64,000 nt of DNA from Acidimicrobilacustris europaeus. GTDB lineage: Bacteria; Actinomycetota; Acidimicrobiia; Acidimicrobiales; Acidimicrobilacustridaceae. The position numbers were made by a program, and so were the translations under genes. Positions 58,175 through 64,000 of this stretch are shown here, piece by piece. Under the pieces are notes generated by a model. It saw only the letters and a program-made list of their open reading frames with translations. It was not told where the DNA came from and ran no database searches. Where the stretch lies: the NCBI GenBank assembly GCA_965194515.1, contig OZ239146.1, positions 2,289,484-2,353,483 of the forward strand, written 5' to 3'. How positions within the stretch are numbered: position 1 is the stretch's first letter; each line of letters starts with the position of its first letter.

Positions 58175-59077
58175 TTAGTCCATCGGCTCTTTGCCGTCGA
58201 CAATAACTCGGTAGACGCGCTCAAGATCCTCGAGGGTTGAGAAGTCGATGACAATGCGTCCCTTGCGTTGACCCATCGAGACTGCAACCCGGGTATCGAG
58301 GTGATCGGAGAGCATTTCCTCGAGCTCAAGCAGGGGGGCCGGTCGAACGAGCGTCGGTGGCTTTGTCCCGGTAGTAGTCGTACCTCCGGCTTCGGGTTCG
58401 GGCGTGCCCCCGTGCTCACGCACTCGGTCCTCGACCTCGCGAACAGTGAGCTTCTCCGAGACAGTGGCCTTCGCCAGCTTCTCCTGGAAGGCCCGATCTG
58501 GGGTTCCGAGCAACGCCCGAGCATGGCCGGCTGATAACTGTCCTTCGCCCAAGAGGCGCTGAATGCTGGTCGGCAACTGAAGGAGCCGCATGGTGTTGGC
58601 AACCGCTGAACGGCTCTTGCCAACACGGGTCGCCACCTGATCTTGGGTGAGCTTGAACTCTTCAATGAGCTGCTGATAGGCCGCCGCTTCCTCGAGCGCT
58701 CCGAGATCTTCTCGGTGGAGGTTCTCGACCAGGGCCTGCTCAAGCGATCCTTCATCCTCGGCGGTGCGAACGATGGCGGGAATGGTCTGAAGGCCAGCGC
58801 GCTTGGCTGCACGCCAGCGCCGCTCCCCCGCGATCAGTTCATAGGAGTCCTCCCCCAACTCGCGAACGAGAATGGGCTGAAGAACACCGACCGCCCGAAT
58901 CGACGCCGCAAGGCTGACGAGCGCCTCCTCGTCGAAATGGCTTCGTGGCTGGAACGTATTTGCCACGATTTCCGAAATGGGGAGCTCTCGCAGGATCGCG
59001 TCGCTGTCCTGCAATCGTTCCGTGGTCGGGATGAGAGATCCGAGACCTTTACCGAGTCCGCTGCGGCGTGCCACCAC
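58175..59077 (-). CDS. parB: Chromosome-partitioning protein ParB
   Basis: CTP-dependent DNA clamp that loads at parS and spreads. The 300-residue protein starts at a GTG (59077) behind a perfect AAGGAGG that lies within the end of parA, so parA and parB overlap by 29 bases. Features are the basic start RRSGLGKGLGSLIPT (ParA-interacting), the ParB/Srx domain with LAASIRAVGVLQPILVR and the CTP motif IAGERRWRAAKRAG, ENLHREDLGALEEA, the helix-turn-helix TQDQVATRVGKSRSAVANTM, and a C-terminal dimer domain. Two parS sites lie upstream of parA. Confidence 0.96.
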   Translation of the reverse strand: MVARRSGLGKGLGSLIPTTERLQDSDAILRELPISEIVANTFQPRSHFDEEALVSLAASIRAVGVLQPILVRELGEDSYELIAGERRWRAAKRAGLQTIPAIVRTAEDEGSLEQALVENLHREDLGALEEAAAYQQLIEEFKLTQDQVATRVGKSRSAVANTMRLLQLPTSIQRLLGEGQLSAGHARALLGTPDRAFQEKLAKATVSEKLTVREVEDRVREHGGTPEPEAGGTTTTGTKPPTLVRPAPLLELEEMLSDHLDTRVAVSMGQRKGRIVIDFSTLEDLERVYRVIVDGKEPMD

Positions 59078-59945
59078 TGACCTCCTTGGCCAACTTCCGG
59101 TAGGCAGTTGCCCCCCGGCTACTTGGATCGAACGTGATGATTGGTTGTCCGAATCCGGGGGCCTCTGAGAGACGCACCGAACGGGGGACGACTTCCCGAC
59201 AGACCTTGTCGCCGAAATGCTCACGCACGTCAGCCACAACGCCGTCGGAAAGGTTGGTGCGGGCGTACATCACGAGCACGATGGCGCTGATCTCCAGCGC
59301 CGGGTTCAGGCTCTTCTGGATGAGCGCCACGTTCTTGGTGAGCTGCGTCAAGCCCTCGAGGGCGAAGTACTCACACTGAATGGGGACGAGCACCTCGGTG
59401 GCTGCGGCCATCGCATTCACCGTAAGGAGACCCAGCGACGGGGGACAGTCGATCAGCACAAAGTCGTAATCGTCCTTGACGGAATCGATCGCCATCTTGA
59501 GGCGCATCTCACGACTAAAGGCCGGAACCAGTTCGATTTCGGCTCCCGCCAAGTCCAGGCTGGCCGGGGCTACAAACAGGTTGCGGACCACCGTGCCTTC
59601 GATGCAGTCCTCGAGGGGAACGTCGTGGAGGATCACGTCGTACATGGAGGACTCAAGGGACCGGATATCGACCCCTAAGCCCGTTGAGGCGTTGCCCTGA
59701 GGGTCGAGATCGACCACAAGGGTCCGATAGCCCAACTCGGCAAGACAGGCGCTCAGGTTGATGGAGGTTGTGGTCTTCCCTACGCCGCCCTTTTGATTGG
59801 CAACGGCAATAATGCGGGGCAGGGTTCGCTCCGCAGAGATTGGTCGAGCTCCCTCGACCACCGCTTCGGCAGCGGAGAGGTTCGGCGGCATCTTCACGCC
59901 CCGCTCTCCCCCGTCCTTCGCGCTAGCAGTTTCTTCAGATTCCAT
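59049..59945 (-). CDS. parA: Chromosome-partitioning ATPase ParA
   Basis: Deviant Walker ATPase that segregates ParB-parS complexes. The product (298 residues from ATG 59945) has an extended N-terminus (about 40 residues, MESEETASAKDGG) before IIAVANQKGGVGKTTTSINL (deviant Walker A), VVDLDPQGNASTGLG, DFVLIDCPPSLGLLTVNAMA (Walker B) and GLTQLTKNV. ATG at 59975 is also in frame. It overlaps parB by 29 bases. The region upstream (59946-60184) carries both parS sites and the 3' end of rsmG. Confidence 0.96.
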   Translation of the reverse strand: MESEETASAKDGGERGVKMPPNLSAAEAVVEGARPISAERTLPRIIAVANQKGGVGKTTTSINLSACLAELGYRTLVVDLDPQGNASTGLGVDIRSLESSMYDVILHDVPLEDCIEGTVVRNLFVAPASLDLAGAEIELVPAFSREMRLKMAIDSVKDDYDFVLIDCPPSLGLLTVNAMAAATEVLVPIQCEYFALEGLTQLTKNVALIQKSLNPALEISAIVLVMYARTNLSDGVVADVREHFGDKVCREVVPRSVRLSEAPGFGQPIITFDPSSRGATAYRKLAKEVSGGTPQRTR

Positions 59946-60103
59946 GCGTCCCAACTCGGATTTGGCGGCACACACCGCAGTCGGAGAGCAACAATCGCTC
60001 TGTGCGATGAAGCAACTGCCATCCTGCCCGCCCCGGCCCCCCGGGTCAAGGATTGCCCCGATTCCCCTAGATCTCCGCTCGCAAGGGTCAGGGCCGGTTG
60101 CAC

Positions 60104-60119
60104 TGTTCCACGTGAAACA
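60104..60119. other. parS: parS site (one mismatch)
   Basis: TGTTCCACGTGAAACA, one base from the bacterial parS consensus TGTTTCACGTGAAACA. It sits between rsmG and parA, 33 bases from the second site. Confidence 0.93.
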
Positions 60120-60151
60120 CCGTCGGGATCTCCCTCGACCCCTCCCCGCTC

Positions 60152-60167
60152 TGTTTCACGTGAAACA
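60152..60167. other. parS: parS site (perfect)
   Basis: TGTTTCACGTGAAACA, identical to the parS consensus and a perfect 16-base palindrome. It lies just beyond the rsmG stop, next to parAB, which fixes this region as origin-proximal. Confidence 0.97.
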
Positions 60168-60184
60168 GGTGGGGCCTAGAACAC

Positions 60185-60835
60185 CTAGAACAATGGCCGC
60201 TTGGCCGGCATCCCCACCCGACGGGGATAGGTGTCAGGGCAAAGGCTGACCTGTCGAAGCCGTCGCATTCCCGGCACGGGGGAGCCTTCGTCCAACAATC
60301 CCAGCGGGGCCAAACCGTCAGCGGGCCAGCGGTCGGTTTCTTCCGGGGGTTCGCTAACGACAAGAACGCCATTGATTCGCAGCAACGGGGCAGCACACTC
60401 GGCAACGGTGGCCGGGGGCCCAAAGGAGCGGGCAGTCACGGCATCGACCTGTGCTCGCCACTGCGGGGACCGGCCGGTGTCCTCGGCCCGAGCCAATTCG
60501 GCGACGACTCGGCCCTCCCAGTTCAATGCCACAATCGCCTCGGCCAGCAGAGCCACCCTGCGCTCAAGCGAATCAAGCAGAACAACCCTGAGGTCGGGTC
60601 GGGCCTCGGCAATCACCAAGCCTGGGACGCCGCCACCGGAGCCCAGATCAATCAGGAGCGATCCTTCGGCGAGGTCCTCGAGGGCAGCGATGAACCCTTC
60701 GGCATGGGACACATGGTCACGGACGGGGCCGGGGCCAAGAACGCCGAGGCGCCGAGCTCGCTCGAGAACTTCGAGAAGTGGGGGAGAAGGCTGCACCCGG
60801 CCATTGTCGCATCCACGCATGGGGGTGTCAGGCAT
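60185..60835 (-). CDS. rsmG: 16S rRNA (guanine-527-N7)-methyltransferase RsmG
   Basis: Methylates G527 in the 530 loop of 16S rRNA. Loss commonly gives low-level streptomycin resistance in other bacteria. The ~216-residue protein has SAM-binding LLIDLGSGGGVPGLVIAEAR, then VVLLDSLERRVALLAEAI, and the family segment DAVTARSFGPPATVAECAAP. GGAG eight bases before ATG at 60835 supports the start. The jag terminator lies just upstream of the gene, so rsmG needs its own promoter. Position between jag and parA is the conserved one. Confidence 0.95.
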   Translation of the reverse strand: MPDTPMRGCDNGRVQPSPPLLEVLERARRLGVLGPGPVRDHVSHAEGFIAALEDLAEGSLLIDLGSGGGVPGLVIAEARPDLRVVLLDSLERRVALLAEAIVALNWEGRVVAELARAEDTGRSPQWRAQVDAVTARSFGPPATVAECAAPLLRINGVLVVSEPPEETDRWPADGLAPLGLLDEGSPVPGMRRLRQVSLCPDTYPRRVGMPAKRPLF

Positions 60836-60862
60836 TGCCGTGACTCCGGGCTTCCCTCCGTC

Positions 60863-60900
60863 CGAAAACGACAATGGCCCCGCACACGGCGGGGCCATTG
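60863..60900 (-). terminator. Rho-independent terminator after jag
   Basis: Twelve-base stem CAATGGCCCCGC (60872-60883) / GCGGGGCCATTG (60889-60900) followed on the minus strand by TCGTTTTCGG. It ends the rpmH-rnpA-yidD-yidC-jag transcript 20 bases after the jag stop. Confidence 0.9.
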
Positions 60901-60919
60901 GAACAAACGGTGGTGACGA

Positions 60920-61771
60920 TCAGGAAGGAATGATCACCACGCGGCGACGAGGTTCGTCGCCTTCAGAAATCGTCGACACGCCCTCAAGGGCATTCACGGT
61001 GTCATGCACGACCTTGCGGTCAGCCGAGCCCATGGGCTCAAGTGCCTTCTGTACGCCAGAGGAACGGACTTCCTCGGCCACACCCTGAGTGAAGCGCTCA
61101 AGCGCCTCACGGCGGCGTTGGCGGTAGCCAGCCACATCGAGACGAACTCGGCCAGCAGCGGTGCCAGACACCTTGCGGTGGATGACTGTGCGGGAGAGTT
61201 CCTGGATAGCGGTAAGGGTGTTGCCCTTGGGCCCAACCAGGATTCCGAGGTCACGTCCCTCGACGCGAACTTCGCTGGTGTCGTCATCAATCGACACCGC
61301 TTCCACGCGGCCTTCGAGGTCAAATGCATCGACGAGGCCATCGAGGAACTCGGTAACGATGCGAGTGTGTTCAGCAAGATCGACATCAACGGTTTCAGTC
61401 ACGGTGGTGTTTTCCTTCTCGGTGGGCGCAGCCTTCTGAGCGCCACGGCGGCGATCAGGGCGTTTGCCATTGGATGCTGGTGCTGCCGGAGTTTCGTCAG
61501 CGGCGGGGGTTGCGGGCCGCTGCGACTGCTTGCGTCCGCCACCGTTGCCACTGCCCTTCTTACGACGATCTCGTCGCTCAACTTTCGGTCGGGGACTGGT
61601 CGGGGCGATACGAGCGCGAACCCGAGCCTGACCCTTCATCTTCCCAAACAGACCCCGAGATGGTTCTTCGAGGATTTCAAATTCGGCATCGACCGTGTCG
61701 ACGCCCAATTGATCAAGTGCCGCATCTTTCGCTTCTTCAACGGTGCGGCCGGTGATTTCCACCCACTCCAT
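60920..61771 (-). CDS. jag: Jag/KhpB-like RNA-binding protein (Jag-N, KH, R3H)
   Basis: A 283-residue RNA-binding protein. It has an N-terminal Jag domain (residues 1-52: EWVEITGRTVEEAKDAAL, then EPSRGLFGKMKGQARVRARI), a low-complexity basic linker (about 55-125), a KH domain with DLGILVGPKGNTLTAIQELS (GxxG as GPKG), and a C-terminal R3H domain with RRREALERFTQGVAEEV and LEPMGSADRKVVHDTV carrying R-x-x-x-H. Such proteins regulate translation and cell elongation in Gram-positives. It follows yidC by six bases. Confidence 0.95.
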   Translation of the reverse strand: MEWVEITGRTVEEAKDAALDQLGVDTVDAEFEILEEPSRGLFGKMKGQARVRARIAPTSPRPKVERRDRRKKGSGNGGGRKQSQRPATPAADETPAAPASNGKRPDRRRGAQKAAPTEKENTTVTETVDVDLAEHTRIVTEFLDGLVDAFDLEGRVEAVSIDDDTSEVRVEGRDLGILVGPKGNTLTAIQELSRTVIHRKVSGTAAGRVRLDVAGYRQRRREALERFTQGVAEEVRSSGVQKALEPMGSADRKVVHDTVNALEGVSTISEGDEPRRRVVIIPS

Positions 61772-61777
61772 GTGGTG

Positions 61778-62968
61778 CTACCTCTTCTTTTTGCGCACCC
61801 GAGGTTGCAACGGCTGCGACGGTGATGCATCGCTGGCGTCGGTCGAGGGGGTCGACGGTGTCGACGCATCGCGATCGGAACCCGTATCGGGTCCTTTGGA
61901 AGAATCGCTGCCCTTGGTGTCTCGGGAACTGGTGGTGGTGCGACCGGTGGTCCGGCCGCCCTTGGAGGCGCCAGCTTTGGCTGGTGCCTTCGTCGAGCCC
62001 TTTGCAGCGCCACCCTTTGCGCCGGCATTCTTCGCCGGGCGTGAGGTCGCACTGATCGACTTCGACTTTGACTTTTTTGCCTTCGGGGCAGCCTTGGGCT
62101 GCACACCGAAACCAAACAGATGCTTCCAGGACTTGGTGCCGTCGGGGGCACTGATGCCATAGATGCTCTTCGAGATGAATGCCTGCTGACCGATTCGGTA
62201 GATATTCGACACCGCGAAGTACAGGACAAGGCCTGCAGGCAGACCAAACGAAATCACCGGCAAGAAGAACGGCATGATCTTCATGATCATCTGCTGCTGG
62301 CTATTGGTCTGCGCTCCAGTCGTACGCCCTTGAATCTGGCGTTGCTGGATGAAGCCCGTGATTGCAACGATCACAATCAGAACCAGGAATGGCAGTGCAT
62401 GCGCAATGCCCTGGTTCATTGCTTTGCTCGCACTCTCCGAAAGATCAAGGCCAAAGGCCTCCATCTGATAGGAGCTTGAGAGATCTTGGTACATCTTCGT
62501 CGACGGGTTGATCCAATTAGGATCGAACACGCGTTCGAACGCTGGAGCCTTGGTCGGGGTGGCGCCAGAACCGAACTGGCTCGACACCCACCCAACGTCG
62601 GCACCGAGGTCACTGGCTCGGCGCGTAAGGCCGCTCAGTACTTGGTACAGCACGAGGAAAACGGGCATCTGCACCAGGAGTGGCAAGCAGCCACCCAGAG
62701 GATTGATGCTGTTTTCCTTATAAAACTTCAGAAGTTCTTCGTTGAGCTTCTGCCGATCGTCTTTGTACCGGGTCTGAATCTTCTTCATTTCCGGCTGCAA
62801 TTGCTGCATGACCATCATCGAGCGCGTGCCCTTGAGGGTCAGCGGCGTCACGATGATCATGACGACCAACGTCAGCAGGATGATGGCAACGGCATAGTTC
62901 CCGGTGGCGTCGTAGAAGAACGCCAAAACTGACGCGAAGGCTTTAAAAAACGCTTCAAACGCTTCCAT
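61778..62968 (-). CDS. yidC: Membrane protein insertase YidC
   Basis: Inserts and folds membrane proteins alone or with SecYEG. The 396-residue protein has about five hydrophobic helices, starting FYDATGNYAVAIILLTLVVM, with the positively charged first loop (TLKGTRSMMVMQQLQPEMKK) and NPLGGCLPLLVQMPVFLVLY. The C-terminal ~110 residues are a basic Lys/Ala/Gly/Thr-rich tail (PKAKKSKSKSISATSRPAKN), typical of Gram-positive YidC and thought to touch the ribosome. It follows yidD by three bases and precedes jag. Confidence 0.95.
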   Translation of the reverse strand: MEAFEAFFKAFASVLAFFYDATGNYAVAIILLTLVVMIIVTPLTLKGTRSMMVMQQLQPEMKKIQTRYKDDRQKLNEELLKFYKENSINPLGGCLPLLVQMPVFLVLYQVLSGLTRRASDLGADVGWVSSQFGSGATPTKAPAFERVFDPNWINPSTKMYQDLSSSYQMEAFGLDLSESASKAMNQGIAHALPFLVLIVIVAITGFIQQRQIQGRTTGAQTNSQQQMIMKIMPFFLPVISFGLPAGLVLYFAVSNIYRIGQQAFISKSIYGISAPDGTKSWKHLFGFGVQPKAAPKAKKSKSKSISATSRPAKNAGAKGGAAKGSTKAPAKAGASKGGRTTGRTTTSSRDTKGSDSSKGPDTGSDRDASTPSTPSTDASDASPSQPLQPRVRKKKR

Positions 62969-62971
62969 TGA

Positions 62972-63262
62972 CTAAGCGGCCTTCCTATCGGGAACGGGAT
63001 CCCATCCGGAACCACCCCAAGGATGGCACCGCCCCAGTCGTCGAACCGACAACCAGGACCCCCGCACGAACCCGTGAACCTCGAGAGCTTCGAGGGCGTA
63101 GGACGAACAGGAGGGGACATAACGGCAGGGTGAAACCCTGCCTGCGAACAACCATTGATAGCCGCGCACACCCCGTGCCGTCAGACGCGCAGGAACAGAA
63201 AGGCGACGCGCCGGGTCAGTTGCGGGCAAAGAATCGTGATCGTGCTGACAGACCCCGCTCAT
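62972..63262 (-). CDS. yidD: Membrane protein insertion efficiency factor YidD
   Basis: A 96-residue small protein that aids YidC-dependent insertion. The core has RGYQWLFAGRVSPCRYVPSC (conserved Cys, Pro, and the C-R-Y-x-P-T/S-C-S-x-Y motif) followed by SSYALEALEVHG, and near the end LGRCHPWGGSGWDPVP with the family C-H-P-W/F-G-G-x-G-x-D-P-V-P. The ATG at 63262 overlaps the rnpA stop by four bases, deciding the start; a longer open frame upstream is not family-like. Confidence 0.94.
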   Translation of the reverse strand: MSGVCQHDHDSLPATDPARRLSVPARLTARGVRGYQWLFAGRVSPCRYVPSCSSYALEALEVHGFVRGSWLSVRRLGRCHPWGGSGWDPVPDRKAA

Positions 63263-63612
63263 CGGGAGCTCCCGACGAGGCGTTCGAGGCAGCTGTCGAC
63301 GTCTCGCAGGAGGACATCGCGCTCGACGGTCGCTGCACTGGGCTGGATTGCAAAAAGCCAAGCGCCAGAGGGGAATCGGCTGGGATCCTGGGCTCGAACC
63401 TCGCTCAGATAGGCGCGCACCTGGCGGCGCAATCGATTGCGCACCACCGCAGTTCCGACCGTGCGGGACACTGCGAACGCGACACGAGGCGGCTCGTCGC
63501 CGGTCAGTGGAGATGGAGCCAACATGGTCACCGACACGGTGCCACTACGGACCCGACGGCCGCGGCGCCGCAGTTCTTGGAACGTGCGGCGGTCACGAAC
63601 TCGCCAGATCAG
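63259..63612 (-). CDS. rnpA: Ribonuclease P protein component
   Basis: Protein subunit of RNase P. The core PRVAFAVSRTVGTAVVRNRLRRQVR contains the R-N-R-x-R-R RNR motif (given here as AVVRNRLRRQVR). The nearest ordinary starts, GTG 63537 or ATG 63525, would give only 88-92 residues and would cut off family-like sequence that continues upstream in the same frame: VRDRRTFQELRRRGRRVRSG, with the conserved Phe and F-x-x-L-x-x-x-G pattern. I therefore extend it to a CTG at 63612, overlapping the rpmH stop, giving about 117 residues, the usual length. The start codon itself is not certain. The stop overlaps yidD. Confidence 0.85.
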   Translation of the reverse strand: MIWRVRDRRTFQELRRRGRRVRSGTVSVTMLAPSPLTGDEPPRVAFAVSRTVGTAVVRNRLRRQVRAYLSEVRAQDPSRFPSGAWLFAIQPSAATVERDVLLRDVDSCLERLVGSSR

Positions 63613-63743
63613 GCCGACAGACGTCGACGGCCCTTGAGCCGGCGCGACCGCAGAACATTGCGTCCGGCGCGAGTGGACATGCGGGAACGGAAGCCATGCT
63701 TCTTCGCCCGGCGGCGGACATTGGGCTGGAACGTACGTTTCAC
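63609..63743 (-). CDS. rpmH: 50S ribosomal protein L34
   Basis: A 44-residue ribosomal protein, too short for many gene finders. It reads MKRTFQPNVRRRAKKHGFRS, then RMSTRAGRNVLRSRRLKGRR and RLSA, which is a textbook L34. The start is GTG at 63743, with CGGAGGCCCCTC just upstream. It is the first gene of the rpmH-rnpA-yidD-yidC-jag operon and marks the boundary to the dnaA/oriC region, which should begin beyond the window's right edge. Confidence 0.98.
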   Translation of the reverse strand: MKRTFQPNVRRRAKKHGFRSRMSTRAGRNVLRSRRLKGRRRLSA

Positions 63744-64000
63744 GAGGGGCCTCCGCGATCTACTGAACCCAGAAGGGGTCCACAGATCGTTGCTTCATAG
63801 ACAACGGTTGTGGTGTGGAAACGGGCCCGGCCTGACGCGTGCGCAAGGAGCCCGACACCTGTTCGGGTGACAACGCTAGAGCGTGAAGGCCTGGTGCGGC
63901 AACACCGGCGAGGTGCTACGGTCCCGCGCCCGTCCACAGGGCCTCGACACCGGCGCTCTTGAGCGGGGCATGCCTGTGCAGAACAGTGGCGAACCACTCC
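63744..64000. other. Upstream of rpmH: presumed rpmH-dnaA intergenic region
   Basis: No coding gene seen in these 257 bases. Three degenerate DnaA-box-like nonamers occur: GGGTCCACA (63776-63784), the complement of GTTTCCACA (63814-63822), and CCGTCCACA (63930-63938), each two to three mismatches from TTATCCACA or TTGTCCACA. By analogy with mycobacteria and streptomycetes, dnaA should start to the right on the plus strand, with promoters here. The box calls are weak. Confidence 0.4.

Noticed and set aside
57718..58812. Minus-strand frame of 364 codons spanning trxA and parB
   Set aside because: It runs antisense to trxA, through a terminator, and out of frame across parB. The product is low-complexity and unlike any family.
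60231..61088. Plus-strand frame opposite rsmG and jag
   Set aside because: Arg/Ser/Pro-rich shadow of two well-identified minus-strand genes and a terminator.

Overview
The window reads as a chromosomal, origin-proximal segment of an actinobacterium. Several things point to this: a dnaK-grpE-dnaJ-hspR heat-shock operon, a wobble-rich, GC-leaning codon usage, a coenzyme F420 (deazaflavin)-type reductase, inositol-phosphate synthase, an EtfD-like membrane Fe-S oxidoreductase, and a gene order at 41-64 kb that follows the mycobacterial origin region (dnaB/rplI/rpsR/ssb/rpsF/ponA and pcnA/Rv3909-like/kinase/trxB/trxA/parB/parA/rsmG/jag/yidC/yidD/rnpA/rpmH). A deep-branching class such as Acidimicrobiia is my best guess, but that is inference. 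The origin and dnaA should lie just beyond the right edge.

Layout. 0-7.3 kb: a minus-strand block of de novo purine genes (purL truncated by the window edge, purQ, purS, purC, purB, purD, purA), interrupted only by one small plus-strand gene of unknown function. 7.4-8.15 kb: a decayed UbiA-type prenyltransferase. 8.2-12.1 kb: hspR, dnaJ, grpE and dnaK behind a HAIR-like palindrome. 12.3-18.7 kb: phosphoglycerate mutase, an orphan winged-helix regulator, a cyclic-nucleotide-binding protein, the EtfD-like oxidoreductase, dCTP deaminase and a 14-helix drug exporter. 18.8-21.3 kb: an acyl-CoA set (SnoaL-like, crotonase, CaiB/BaiF CoA-transferase). 21.37 kb: tRNA-Gly(CCC), followed by a degenerate copy of its 3' end and a nonapeptide-repeat membrane protein.

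21.9-32.7 kb: a lipoprotein, an EthD-like protein, a luciferase-family oxidoreductase, a phosphodiester glycosidase next to a large glycosyltransferase/TPR/propeller fusion, purU, a LysR regulator divergent from ino1, a nitrobindin-like protein, cold-shock protein and a Ddn-like reductase. 32.8-35.5 kb: an AhpD-like protein and a probable persulfide-response unit, in which a CstR-like repressor (Cys-Cys without the CsoR histidine) diverges from a persulfide dioxygenase/triple-rhodanese fusion with a palindromic operator between them. 36-39.5 kb: a probable copper module (CopC-CopD fusion, DUF305 lipoprotein, BlaI repressor, M56 protease) in one direction.

40.9-50.7 kb: replication, ribosomal and cell-wall genes (dnaB, rplI, an extended rpsR, ssb, rpsF, DUF192 lipoprotein, panB, class A PBP, DUF5318, methyltransferase, CCA-adding enzyme). 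50.9-58 kb: a plus-strand run (GNAT, a large secreted membrane-anchored protein, DegV, an apparently active Ser/Thr kinase, a small membrane protein, trxB, trxA). 58.2-63.7 kb: parB, parA, two parS sites, rsmG, jag, yidC, yidD, rnpA and rpmH on the minus strand, running away from the inferred origin.

Most of the window is conserved housekeeping DNA. I found no phage, insertion sequence, CRISPR array or anti-phage island. The items most worth a second look are the persulfide unit, the tRNA-end duplication abutting the nonapeptide-repeat gene, the kinase standing where mycobacteria have a MurJ-pseudokinase fusion, the extended S18, and the probably mis-startable rnpA.
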